From: an uncultured Actinomycetes bacterium
Lineage (GTDB): Bacteria; Actinomycetota; Acidimicrobiia; Acidimicrobiales; Microtrichaceae
Length of the DNA: 16,030 nucleotides
NCBI GenBank assembly: GCA_903941145.1
Contig: CAJANQ010000264.1
Location: 1 to 16,030, forward strand
Direction: 5' to 3'
Under the pieces are notes generated by a model. The model searched no databases. It was not told the origin of the DNA and saw only the letters and a list, made by a program, of their open reading frames with translations. Position numbers and translations under genes: made by a program. Shown here piece by piece: positions 1 through 7,438 of the stretch (positions within the stretch are counted from its first letter, which is position 1; every line of letters begins with the position of its first letter).

Positions 1-1114
1 ACTCGTTGAAGCTGCCGTTGGGGCCGCCCTCACCGCTGCCGCCGTTGTCCGACACCACGACGATCAACGTGTTGTCGAGCTCGCCGGACTCGTCGAGATA
101 GTCGAGCACCCGGCCAAGACGGTCGTCGTAGTAGGCGACGTAGCCGGCGAACACCTCGGCCATCCGGACGAACATCCGCCGCTCGTCGTCGTTCAAGGTT
201 CCCCACGGCCGGACGGTGTCCAGCAGGGGCCATGGCTGCCCGTCGGGCCCCGTGCGACCTGGCTCGCCGTGCGGGTTGATGGGCGACAGCTCGGTGCCGG
301 CCGGGAGCAGCCCCAGTTCGACCTGACGGGCAAGGATCCCCTCACGAATGGCCTCGTAGCCGTCGTCGAACACCCCTCGGTAGCGGTCCGCCCACTCGAG
401 CGGCACCAGGTGCGGCGCGTGACCGGCCTGCGGGGCCAGGTACATGAAGAACGGCTTGCCGGGATCGATGACCTTTGCGTCACGGATGAACGCGACGGCC
501 CTGTCGGCCATGTCGTCGGCCAGGTGGTAGCCGTCCTCGGGGCGACCGGGCGGTTCGATCGGGTGGTTGTCGTGGACGAGGTCGGGGAAGTACGAGTTCG
601 TCTCGCCGCCCAGCCAGCCGTAGAAGCGCTCAAAGCCCCTCCCCAGCGGCCAGCGTCCCTTGTAGGCAGCCAGGTTGCACTCCTCCCCCGGAGTGAGGTG
701 CCACTTGCCCACGCAGTAGGTGTTGTAGCCACGGCCGGCGAGGACCTCCGAGATGAACCCGTTCTCGAACGGGATGCGGGTGGAGATGCCTGGAAATCCC
801 GAGGCGAACTCTGCGATCGTCGCCATCCCGTTGGACGTGGCGTTGCGACCGGTCAGCAGCGACGCCCGCGTCGGTGAGCACAACGCTGTCGTGTGGAAGT
901 TGGCAAAGGTCACCCCGCGCTCTTGGACCCGCCGCATGTTCGGGCACTGGACCGGACCACCGAACAGGTCCGTCGTGGCGTAGCCGAGGTCGTCCCACGC
1001 CAGGATCAGGACGTTCGGGGAGCCGGGTGGCGCCTGGGGTGCGAGGTAGGGCGCCCAGTCCGGGTCTGAGTCCCGGATGTCCACCTCGATGCGGCCGTCA
1101 AACGACTTGGGCAC
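1..1114 (-). CDS. Type I sulfatase (arylsulfatase family), N-terminal 371 residues, cut by window edge
   Basis: Predicted hydrolysis of sulfate esters by a formylglycine-dependent sulfatase. I translated the minus strand from a GTG at 1114. The metal-binding Asp pair lies at residues 41-42 (AWDDLGY). The sulfatase signature CSPTRASLLTGR has its Cys at residue 79, the residue converted to formylglycine in this family. GKWH is at 136-139, and a second metal pair Asp356-Asn357 (VVSDNGG) is near the left edge. The start is supported by a purine-rich GGGAGAGG 3-8 nt upstream. No signal peptide is visible: the N-terminus is polar (VPKSFDGRIEVDIRD), so this copy may be cytoplasmic, unlike many secreted sulfatases. 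The C-terminal part lies outside the window. The substrate cannot be inferred. The gene is divergent from tRNA-Lys, 285 nt away. Confidence 0.93.
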   Translation of the reverse strand, partial: MPKSFDGRIEVDIRDSDPDWAPYLAPQAPPGSPNVLILAWDDLGYATTDLFGGPVQCPNMRRVQERGVTFANFHTTALCSPTRASLLTGRNATSNGMATIAEFASGFPGISTRIPFENGFISEVLAGRGYNTYCVGKWHLTPGEECNLAAYKGRWPLGRGFERFYGWLGGETNSYFPDLVHDNHPIEPPGRPEDGYHLADDMADRAVAFIRDAKVIDPGKPFFMYLAPQAGHAPHLVPLEWADRYRGVFDDGYEAIREGILARQVELGLLPAGTELSPINPHGEPGRTGPDGQPWPLLDTVRPWGTLNDDERRMFVRMAEVFAGYVAYYDDRLGRVLDYLDESGELDNTLIVVVSDNGGSGEGGPNGSFNE

Positions 1115-1399
1115 GGTCCTCTCCCTACCGACGGCATCACCAAGGCGGCGAGCGCCGCCCTCGGAGGCCTCCCGTTCCGGGGTAGGCCGTGCTCGTCATC
1201 GCGAAAAACCTAACCCGAATCGCGTACTCGTTGCGGCGCGAACTACATATTTCGGGTGGCTCCGATTGCGTGGTGCAGCGGTCGGAATGGGTGAACACGG
1301 ACCGCCGAGGGTTTGCACGCGACGGCGCCACAGGGCGCGAACGCCCGGGCCGTGGGGCACGAATCGTGCGCGTTTTCTTGCGGGTACTCTTGCAGCCCC
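1115..1399. other. Intergenic region between sulfatase and tRNA-Lys
   Basis: I see no convincing gene in these 285 bases. The stretch 1197-1260 is less GC-rich than its surroundings, and a sulfatase promoter may lie there, but no clear -35/-10 pair stands out. A 13-bp inverted repeat is present at 1357-1369, and a possible tRNA -10 box (TACTCT) at 1385-1390. Confidence 0.5.
1357..1369. repeat. 13-bp inverted repeat GCACGA-A-TCGTGC upstream of tRNA-Lys
   Basis: The arms GCACGA (1357-1362) and TCGTGC (1364-1369) are perfect inverted copies around one base. The repeat ends 30 nt before the mature tRNA 5' end, near where the tRNA promoter should be. It could bind a dimeric regulator, but no partner is known and chance is possible. 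Confidence 0.35.
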
Positions 1400-1472
1400 G
1401 GGCCTCTAGCTCAGCTGGTAGAGCAGTGGACTTTTAATCCATCGGTCGTGGGTTCGAGCCCCACGGGGCCCA
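1400..1472 (+). tRNA. tRNA-Lys (anticodon UUU)
   Basis: A 73-nt cloverleaf can be drawn by hand. Acceptor GGGCCTC (1400-1406) pairs with GGGGCCC (1465-1471), with discriminator A at 1472. The D-arm is GCTC-AGCTGGTA-GAGC. The anticodon loop CTTTTAA gives anticodon TTT. The T-arm is GTGGG-TTCGAGC-CCCAC (1448-1464). The 3' CCA is not encoded, as is common in Actinobacteria, so it would be added after transcription. No obvious intrinsic terminator follows before the convergent reductase gene at 1498. Confidence 0.97.
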
Positions 1473-1497
1473 CTCGACGTCCGACAGGAAACAGGGC

Positions 1498-2163
1498 TCA
1501 GCCGTCGGTCGGCGAGACCGGGGGCTGCTCGGGGTCCTCGTACAGCTCGTCGCTGTGGCCGGTCGCGAGCGACTCGCCGGTCGGCCGGTAGGTGCAGACC
1601 AGCACGCCGGTGCTGGCGACCTGCACGTCGACGAGCTCCAGAGCGCGACCGACGCCGTCGTCGGTGAAGATCCGCTTGCCGCCACCGAGCACCACCGGCT
1701 GGATCATCACGTTGAGCTCGTCGACCAGTCCGGCGGCGAGCAGCGCGCGGACGAGCGTCGGGCTCCCGAAGACACCCAGGTCACCGCCGTCCTTGGCGCG
1801 CAGCTCGGCGACGGCGTCCATCGCCGCGGCGACCGGGATCACGTGCGAGTTCGGCCACGTGATGTCGTCCTGGGCGAGCGTGTCGGTGACCACGTACTTG
1901 TCGACCGCGTTCATCTGGTCGGCGAACGGGTCACCCGCCCGCTCGGGCCACGCCTCGGCCATGACGGTGAAGGTCCGCCGGCCGAACAGCAGCGCCTCGA
2001 CGGTGGAGAATTTGGCGTCGACTGCGCCGCCCATGACCTCTGGGTCGAAGAACGGCACGGACCAGCCGCCGTGGGCGAACCCGCCGTCGGTGTCCTCCTC
2101 GGGACCGCCGGGGGCCTGGACGACCCCGTCGAGACTCATGAACTCGTTGACGACGACCCGCAT
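1498..2163 (-). CDS. Dihydrofolate reductase family protein (RibD C-terminal-like)
   Basis: A 221-residue protein of the DHFR/RibD-C superfamily, presumably a soluble NAD(P)H-dependent reductase of unknown substrate. The N-terminus MRVVVNEFMSLDGVVQ is the characteristic first strand with the SLDG motif. LLFGRRTFTVMAEAWP around residues 58-73 and LGVFGSPTLVRALLAAGLVDEL around 128-149 form the nucleotide-binding core. VVLGGGKRIF near residue 160 is the conserved late motif. It is the stand-alone type common in Actinobacteria, not FolA, and the pathway is unknown. The ATG at 2163 is supported by AGGAG 8 nt upstream. The last 20 or so residues are a low-complexity acidic tail. It is divergent from the lipoprotein hydrolase across 87 nt. 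Confidence 0.88.
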   Translation of the reverse strand: MRVVVNEFMSLDGVVQAPGGPEEDTDGGFAHGGWSVPFFDPEVMGGAVDAKFSTVEALLFGRRTFTVMAEAWPERAGDPFADQMNAVDKYVVTDTLAQDDITWPNSHVIPVAAAMDAVAELRAKDGGDLGVFGSPTLVRALLAAGLVDELNVMIQPVVLGGGKRIFTDDGVGRALELVDVQVASTGVLVCTYRPTGESLATGHSDELYEDPEQPPVSPTDG

Positions 2164-2223
2164 CGGGCGCTCCTGTCACTCGTGGTCGGCACAGCGCAGG
2201 GGGAGCGAGAAAGCGACGGTGGG

Positions 2224-2249
2224 CCGACCGCGGTCGGGCAGACTGCCCG
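2224..2249. promoter_or_regulatory. Two overlapping palindromes in the divergent 2163/2251 promoter region
   Basis: CCGACCGCGGTCGG (2224-2237) is a perfect 14-bp palindrome. It overlaps by three bases with CGGGCA-GAC-TGCCCG (2235-2249), a perfect 6-bp-arm hairpin that ends two bases before the ATG at 2251. No Shine-Dalgarno sequence is seen there. The pair could be an operator for the divergent genes or an RNA hairpin that limits initiation. Confidence 0.4.
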
Positions 2250-2250
2250 C

Positions 2251-3426
2251 ATGCGTCGAACCTCCACCTTCCTCCGCGTCGCCACGGCTGCTGTTGCCGC
2301 CTCGGTCCTCCTGGTCACCGCCTGCTCGTCTGGCTCAGACTCTTCGAAGGGTTCCGACAAGGCGACCACCACCACCACGATCGGCACGCCCGACGACGCG
2401 GTGTTCGCCAAGCCCGGCCCCTACGACGTGGGCATCACCAGCCTCGACCTGCCCGACCGCAAGGTGTCGGTCTTCTACCCGGCGCCAAAGGGCAGTTCGA
2501 AGGGCAAGCAGCCGGCGACCTACTCCCAGCTCGACGCCCTCCCGGAGTCGCTCGCCGCCGCGGCCCCCCAGCTGCTGCCGCCCGGCACCGACCTGACGTT
2601 CGTCATGCCCACGACCTTCGACGGCCTGCCCGCCGCCAAGGGCACGTTCCCGCTCGTGGTGTTCTCGCACGGGTTCGGCTCGTTCCGCCTCGACGCGTCG
2701 TCAGTGGTGTCGGGCATTGCGTCGTGGGGCTTCGTGGTGGCGGCACCCGAGCACATCGAGCGTGACCGCGCCGCGCTGGTGGGCGGCAAGGTCGGAGGTG
2801 GCGTGGCCGACCTGACCGGTCAGGACGTGAAGGTCATCACCGACACGATCACGCTCGTCGGTTCGGCCGACGGCGTCCTCAAGGGACTGTCCGACACCGA
2901 CAAGGTCGGTGTGGTCGGCCACTCCGCCGGCGGTCGTGCGGCCCTCTCGGCGCTGTCCGAGGACCAGGTCGACGTGGCCGTGGGCTGGGCGCCTGCCGGC
3001 CGCTGGGACCAGCCGGCCCCAAAGAAGCCGTCGCTGTTCCTCGCCGCGAAGGTCGACGTGCTCGTGCCGATCGAAGAGGTCCAGACCACGTTCGACGGTC
3101 TGGCCACGCCCAAGCGGCTGGTCGTCGTCGAGAAGGAGGGCCACAACTCCTTCACCGACATCTGCAAGTCGGTGCAGAACGGGCAGGACCTGGTGGGCCT
3201 GGCCGAAAAGGCTGGCCTGCAGCTGCCTGCGAACCTTGCCGAGGGTGGCCGGGACGGGTGTCTCGCCGGTTCGCTCGACACTGCGACCGCGTGGGCCATC
3301 ACCCAGAACTTCACGGTCGGACAGCTGCGCTACGGGCTGGGGATCAACTCGACCCCGGTCGGCCTGGGCCAGGACGTGGTCAAGGAGTTCCCGAACGCCA
3401 CGATCGCCTACACGATCGACGAGTAG
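2251..3426 (+). CDS. Secreted alpha/beta-hydrolase lipoprotein
   Basis: A 391-residue alpha/beta-hydrolase exported as a lipoprotein. The signal peptide ends in a lipobox (LLVTAC), with Cys25 as the lipidated residue. A Ser/Thr/Gly/Lys-rich linker at about 26-45 follows. The catalytic set can be read: nucleophile Ser225 in GHSAGG, likely acid Asp269 (AAKVDVLVP) and His298 (KEGHNSF), with an oxyanion-type HGFG near residue 140. The fold and order resemble the dienelactone-hydrolase, chlorophyllase and polyester-hydrolase group; the substrate is not predictable. The ATG at 2251 is chosen because it gives a proper signal peptide; the open frame continues upstream only as the shadow of the reductase gene. 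The 3' end overlaps the convergent LAxTG gene by 19 nt. Confidence 0.88.
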   Translation: MRRTSTFLRVATAAVAASVLLVTACSSGSDSSKGSDKATTTTTIGTPDDAVFAKPGPYDVGITSLDLPDRKVSVFYPAPKGSSKGKQPATYSQLDALPESLAAAAPQLLPPGTDLTFVMPTTFDGLPAAKGTFPLVVFSHGFGSFRLDASSVVSGIASWGFVVAAPEHIERDRAALVGGKVGGGVADLTGQDVKVITDTITLVGSADGVLKGLSDTDKVGVVGHSAGGRAALSALSEDQVDVAVGWAPAGRWDQPAPKKPSLFLAAKVDVLVPIEEVQTTFDGLATPKRLVVVEKEGHNSFTDICKSVQNGQDLVGLAEKAGLQLPANLAEGGRDGCLAGSLDTATAWAITQNFTVGQLRYGLGINSTPVGLGQDVVKEFPNATIAYTIDE

Positions 3427-3992
3427 GACGCCGGCCGGGCCGACCGGCGGGCACGCAGCGCGAGCAGCAGGGCGCCACCGAGTACGAGCGCGGCGCCGGC
3501 CAGCGTGAGCGGGCCGGTGGTCCGACCCGTCTCTGCCAGTTCACCGGCCGTCGACCCGGTCGACCTCGACTCGCTCTCTCCGAGCACCGTCGCTGAGGGC
3601 GCGGTGGTCGTCGAGGTCTCCGAACCTGCGACCACCGTCGTGGCCCCCAGCACCGAGGCCGGTGGCAGCTCGGAGGTTGCGGGCAGGGTCGTCGAGGTCG
3701 CCCGCACGGTGGTGGCCGTGGTCACCTGGGAGGTGGCCGGCGCCAGCGTGGACGGCGTGGTGCTGGTGGTGTCCCCCACGTCTGAGCTGCACGGGTCGTC
3801 CAGCGCGGCTGCACCGGCCCGGAGCGAGGGCCACTCGTTGCCGCTGCAGCTCGGGTCGTCGACCTGGGTCCTGTAGATCGTCGACGCGGCGGCCTGACCG
3901 GTGGCACCCAGCGCGACCACCGTGGCGACCAGAACTGCGACCACTGCCGCCCTTCGGCGAACCCCCTGCTGACCAACCTGCACACGTCCCAT
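3408..3992 (-). CDS. Small Thr/Ser-rich cell-wall protein with LAxTG sorting signal
   Basis: A 194-residue surface protein with no recognised enzymatic domain. It has an N-terminal signal peptide (basic VRRR, a hydrophobic stretch, cleavage near GQAAAS). A short region with two Cys residues follows, then a long Thr/Ser/Ala-rich stalk. The C-terminal sorting signal is LAETG (152-156), a hydrophobic segment (about 161-179) and a basic RARR tail. LAxTG is the motif known for class E sortases of high-GC actinobacteria, so covalent anchoring to the wall is inferred; no sortase gene lies in the window. The start is ATG 3992 because AAGGAG lies 9 nt upstream; the same frame has an upstream TTG at 4028 that is less likely. 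The role is unknown, perhaps a spacer or adhesin-like stalk. Confidence 0.8.
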   Translation of the reverse strand: MGRVQVGQQGVRRRAAVVAVLVATVVALGATGQAAASTIYRTQVDDPSCSGNEWPSLRAGAAALDDPCSSDVGDTTSTTPSTLAPATSQVTTATTVRATSTTLPATSELPPASVLGATTVVAGSETSTTTAPSATVLGESESRSTGSTAGELAETGRTTGPLTLAGAALVLGGALLLALRARRSARPASYSSIV

Positions 3993-4112
3993 TGCTGCCC
4001 ACTCCTTCTCCGCGGCGTCGTGCCGCAACGACTGAGTGACAAGGGATATCGGGCTAGGTCCTATGGATCTCCAACGGCGGTCGAACCGTGTTCCACCAGA
4101 CGGCTCAGCACC

Positions 4113-5201
4113 TCACGGTCGGGCCGGGAGCGTGCCGTCCAGGATCTGGTCGAACACGTCCTCCCAGGCAGCAACCGCCGCGGCGGCGTCGAACTTCTCG
4201 AGGCCGACCTCCTGGGCCTGCTCCCCCATGCGGGTGCGGAGCTCAGGGTCCTCGGCCAGCCGGCGGACGGCCGCGGCCATGGCGTCGACGTCGCCGACCG
4301 GGACCACGAACCCGGTCTCGCCGTCCTCGACCGCCTCGCGGATCGACCCGACCTCGGTGGCCACGACCGGCACGCCGGCCTGCATGGCCTCCATGACCGT
4401 GATCGGGAACCCCTCGAGCCGCGAGGGCAGCAGGTAGACGTCAAAGGTGCCGAGCACATGGCGGGCCCGTTCGTCCCAGCCGCGCAGCTCGACCCGGTCG
4501 GCCACGCCGAGCTCAGCCACGAGCGCCTCCAGGTTCGGGCGTTCCGCGCCGTCGCCCACCACCACCAGCCGGTAGCCGTCGCCGAGCGCGGCGACCACGC
4601 GGATGGCCAGGTCGATCCCCTTCACCGGGTCGTGCCGGCTGAGCATGCCGACGGTGAAGTCGTCGGTGGTCCGGGGCGGCGAGTCCAGCTCGACGGTCGC
4701 CACCCCGGTGTAGATCACCGAGAGCGACCCTTCGGGCAGGCCGCCCAGGCCCTCGATGATCGTGGCTGCCTGACGGCCCACCGTGACGTGCGCCGCCAGC
4801 TTGCGCGACGTCCATCGCTTCAGCCGGGCCGACAGCGCCGACCAGGTCCCGACCGGCGAGTTCTCCATGGCCACCAGGGGCAGGCCGGGGATGGTCAGCG
4901 CCGCGGCCATGACCCACTGGCACGACGACATGGTCGACAGGTTGAAGAACACGACGTCCGGCCTGGCCGCCACGATCGCGCTGCGATGGCGGAGCATCCC
5001 GCGCACGTCGGAGCGGTCGCTGACCTCGGGCAGCACGACGCTCTGCGTGCCGGGCCGGCGCGACGCGAGCCACTCGACCACGTCGGGCGTGCAGCCGAGC
5101 ACGGTGACGTCGATGTCGTCGCGGAACCCCTCCAGGAACGTGCCCAGGACGGACTCCGCGCCGCCACGGGCCCCGGCGTCGGTGACGACCAGCAGCCGCA
5201 C
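4113..5201 (-). CDS. GT4-family glycosyltransferase
   Basis: A 362-residue GT-B-fold retaining glycosyltransferase. The N-terminal Rossmann half begins MRLLVVTDAGARGGAESV with the Gly-rich acceptor-side loop. The C-terminal half has FTVGMLSRHDPVKG (about 184-197), then VVVGDGAERPNLE. The E-x7-E nucleotide-sugar motif EGFPITVME has Glu263 and Glu271, and GVPVVATEVGSIREAVEDG follows. It probably transfers a sugar from a nucleotide donor to an envelope glycan or lipid; donor and acceptor are unknown. No membrane anchor is seen. The GTG start at 5201 lies 9 nt after the nitroreductase stop, so the two genes are likely co-transcribed. No clear Shine-Dalgarno is present, which fits translational coupling. 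Confidence 0.92.
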   Translation of the reverse strand: MRLLVVTDAGARGGAESVLGTFLEGFRDDIDVTVLGCTPDVVEWLASRRPGTQSVVLPEVSDRSDVRGMLRHRSAIVAARPDVVFFNLSTMSSCQWVMAAALTIPGLPLVAMENSPVGTWSALSARLKRWTSRKLAAHVTVGRQAATIIEGLGGLPEGSLSVIYTGVATVELDSPPRTTDDFTVGMLSRHDPVKGIDLAIRVVAALGDGYRLVVVGDGAERPNLEALVAELGVADRVELRGWDERARHVLGTFDVYLLPSRLEGFPITVMEAMQAGVPVVATEVGSIREAVEDGETGFVVPVGDVDAMAAAVRRLAEDPELRTRMGEQAQEVGLEKFDAAAAVAAWEDVFDQILDGTLPARP

Positions 5202-5210
5202 CTCAGACCG

Positions 5211-5909
5211 TCACTTCCACGGCTGGGAGCCCCAGGTGTCGCGGTGGACGACGTCGCCGACGGGACGGCGGGTGGTGGGCCCGTAGCGGCCGCGGGGCCA
5301 GCCCAGCGGCACGATGCAGGCCGGCTGCACCGAGACCGGCAGCCCCAGGATCTTGCGGGCCGAGATGGTCGACCACAGCGGCAGCGTGATGAGCGACGCG
5401 CCCAGGCCGAACGACCGGGCGGCGAGCAGGAGGTTCTGCACGCTCGGGTAGATCGAGCCGTAGTAGCTGCTGTGCGCCATCGGGGGCACCGGCACGAACG
5501 GCGCACGGGAGCCCTTGAGGCACGGCACGACCAGCACCGGGATCTCCTCGAAGTGGTCGACCTGCCACTGCACGGCGTCCAGGATCTTGTTCATCGACCC
5601 GTCGCCCTTGGAGATGCGCCGGCCGATCCCGCCGTAGATGCGCCAGGCCTGCCGGTAGCGCTTGGCCAGCGCCGCCTTCTTGGCCCGGTCGGTCACCACG
5701 ACGAACTCCCAGTTCTGCCCGTTCGACCCGGTGGGGGCCTTGAGCGCCAGCTCGATGCAGCGCAGGACCAGGTCGTCATCCACCGGGTCGGGCAGCACCT
5801 TGCGCACGGCCCGCTGGGTCTCCATGGCCTCGACCAGCGGCATGGTCAGCCGGTCCTCGTTCGCAGCCAGCGTGCGGTCGCCCTCGGGGGCTCGTTCGTT
5901 CGTCGTCAT
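5211..5909 (-). CDS. Nitroreductase family protein
   Basis: A 232-residue FMN-dependent nitroreductase-fold protein, expected to be a dimeric cytoplasmic NAD(P)H oxidoreductase. The FMN phosphate-binding N-terminal motif is METQRAVRKVLPDPVDDDLV (about 29-48). APTGSNGQNWEFVVVTD (58-74) is the conserved second motif. The C-terminal half has NLLLAARSFGLGASL, typical of the family. The substrate is unknown. The ATG at 5909 is preceded by a TAGCAT -10-like box 6 nt upstream, suggesting a leaderless mRNA. An internal Met at residue 23 is an alternative start. It is first in a probable two-gene unit with the glycosyltransferase, and divergent from the metallophosphoesterase. Confidence 0.9.
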   Translation of the reverse strand: MTTNERAPEGDRTLAANEDRLTMPLVEAMETQRAVRKVLPDPVDDDLVLRCIELALKAPTGSNGQNWEFVVVTDRAKKAALAKRYRQAWRIYGGIGRRISKGDGSMNKILDAVQWQVDHFEEIPVLVVPCLKGSRAPFVPVPPMAHSSYYGSIYPSVQNLLLAARSFGLGASLITLPLWSTISARKILGLPVSVQPACIVPLGWPRGRYGPTTRRPVGDVVHRDTWGSQPWK

Positions 5910-5915
5910 GGAGCG

Positions 5916-5921
5916 ATGCTA
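5916..5921 (-). promoter_or_regulatory. -10 box TAGCAT for leaderless nitroreductase transcript
   Basis: On the minus strand TAGCAT is followed by six bases and then the ATG. This places transcription start at or next to the start codon. No good -35 is visible. It is one of five genes in the window with this arrangement. Confidence 0.5.
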
Positions 5922-6007
5922 CGGCCCGGCCGGGCGGCCGACGGGCCCGGACGCGAAGGTGGCGGTTCCGGGCCCCCGTGCCATCCTTGTGCGGTGCGAG
6001 GGCCCCG

Positions 6008-7423
6008 ATGAGTGACGCCGAACGGCCGACAGAGCGCGCCGCGGCGCGCGCTGCGGAGCTGGCCGACGCGGCGGTGGGCACGGTGACGGACCGTACGTGG
6101 GGCTCGGCACTCAGCCGCCTGGGCCAGTGGGCCGACGAGCTGGACCACGTGCGCAGCCTGCCGGCCGCCGGACCGTCCGGAATCTCCGCAGGGACAGACG
6201 GCCCCGGGCCGGCTGCGTCGGGCTGGGCGCTGGTCAAGGCCGCGGCCACCATGGCGACGGTCCCCGTGACGCTGCCGGTGCTGGCGGTCAGCGCCCGTAT
6301 GGCGACGGCGTCCTGCAAGAACCGCATTGCCGACTTCCCCGCCCACCTGCGGGCCGTGGCCGAGGGCCGGCCGCCCCTCCTGCCGTCGCCGCGCAACCTG
6401 CGCATCCCGGCCGACCGGCGCTACGTCATCACCTCGGACCTGCACCGCTGCATCCCCGGCAAGCTCGACTGGCCGGACCGCCAGCAGACCAAGCGCCTGT
6501 ACGCGTCGGTGCTCGAGACCTACGCGGCCGACGGCTGGGACCTGGTCGAGAACGGTGACGTCGAGGACTACTGGATGGTCGGCGGATCCACCTGGGGTGC
6601 CGTGTACGACGCGGCCGGCCTGGCCGGGACCGTCGCCGGTCCGCTCGGCGTCAGCGCCCGGCGCGACGTGGTGCGTGAGCACCTGGACCGGATCGTCGAC
6701 AACAACGCTGCGGTCTACGGGGTCCTGCGGGACGGGTTCTGCGCCGACGGCCGCTACCACCGCACCATGGGCAACCACGACGACGTCTACTCGGACCCGG
6801 TCATCGTCGAGCACCTGGCGTCGCACCTGCCCGGCACCGAGATGGCCGACATGCTCATGCTCACCGCCCCCGGTTGCGGGGACGAGCACGGGATCGACGG
6901 CATCGCCGCGTTCGTGGCCCACGGCCACCTGACCGACTCGTGGAACGGCCCGGGCTACGCACGCCTCGGCAGGGCTGTCACCTGGCTGGCCACCGGCCTC
7001 GACGACCTGCCCGGGCTCCCCGACGTCGACGGGCTGCCCGACGAGGAGACCGTCGAGCAGCTCCTGCGCCGCGGCGCCCGGAACCGGCTCATCAGCCTGG
7101 ACAGCCGGTTCGGCGGCAACCGCCGCGGCGACTCGCTCGACGAGGAGCGGCTCTTCAGCCGCATGGCCGACCACCGCCCCGAGGTCGAGTGGCCGTGGCT
7201 CGCGTTCGGCCACACCCACTTCCCGATGCTGTGGCCGCTGAACCAGCACGGTGAGAAGGTCCGCTACGCCAACTCCGGCTGCGGGGTCCTGCGCGGCGCG
7301 TTCTCCGCGCTCGAGTGGGAGCCCGCCACCGAGGAGTTTCGTCTGGTGGTGTGGGTCGACGAGCGCACCGGCCCCCGTCGGGTCGAGCTGGTCCCCGACG
7401 GACCGACCCTGCGACCCGCCTGA
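6008..7423 (+). CDS. Calcineurin-like metallophosphoesterase with N-terminal hydrophobic helix
   Basis: A 471-residue metallophosphoesterase carrying all five family motifs, each with its metal ligands: Asp144-x-His146 (SDLH), Gly-Asp184-x-x-Asp187 (GDVEDYW), Gly-Asn256-His257-Asp258, His305 (VAHGH) and Gly-His402-x-His404 (GHTH). It therefore likely hydrolyses a phosphodiester or phosphomonoester with a two-metal site. The first 135 residues lie outside the catalytic fold and include a hydrophobic Ala/Val-rich stretch at about 70-100, which may associate with the membrane. About 80 residues between His305 and GHTH form an insertion. I chose ATG 6008 because GAGGG lies 5 nt upstream; a GTG at 5978 would add 10 residues. 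The substrate is unknown. It is convergent with the dUTPase gene. Confidence 0.86.
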   Translation: MSDAERPTERAAARAAELADAAVGTVTDRTWGSALSRLGQWADELDHVRSLPAAGPSGISAGTDGPGPAASGWALVKAAATMATVPVTLPVLAVSARMATASCKNRIADFPAHLRAVAEGRPPLLPSPRNLRIPADRRYVITSDLHRCIPGKLDWPDRQQTKRLYASVLETYAADGWDLVENGDVEDYWMVGGSTWGAVYDAAGLAGTVAGPLGVSARRDVVREHLDRIVDNNAAVYGVLRDGFCADGRYHRTMGNHDDVYSDPVIVEHLASHLPGTEMADMLMLTAPGCGDEHGIDGIAAFVAHGHLTDSWNGPGYARLGRAVTWLATGLDDLPGLPDVDGLPDEETVEQLLRRGARNRLISLDSRFGGNRRGDSLDEERLFSRMADHRPEVEWPWLAFGHTHFPMLWPLNQHGEKVRYANSGCGVLRGAFSALEWEPATEEFRLVVWVDERTGPRRVELVPDGPTLRPA

Positions 7424-7438
7424 CCGGGTCGACGCGGC

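Noticed and set aside
1213..1257. ACCCGAA (1213-1219) and TTCGGGT (1251-1257) complementary pair
   Set aside because: The arms are only 7 bp with a 31-nt loop and no T-run, so neither a terminator nor a convincing hairpin.
1555..2250. Long plus-strand open frame running into the lipoprotein gene
   Set aside because: It is antisense to the clearly conserved DHFR-like gene, and the signal peptide and lipobox fix the real start at 2251.
4020..4112. Possible promoter TTGGAG-17 bp-CGATAT on the minus strand before the LAxTG gene
   Set aside because: The -10 matches poorly and the alternatives are equally weak, so no promoter is called there.
4020..6011. 663-residue plus-strand open frame, rich in His/Arg/Asp/Gly
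   Set aside because: Its composition is typical of an antisense shadow in high-GC DNA; the minus strand encodes a recognisable glycosyltransferase and nitroreductase over the same bases.
5906..7249. 447-residue minus-strand open frame opposite the metallophosphoesterase
   Set aside because: It shows no motif, while the plus strand has all five metallophosphoesterase motifs in order.
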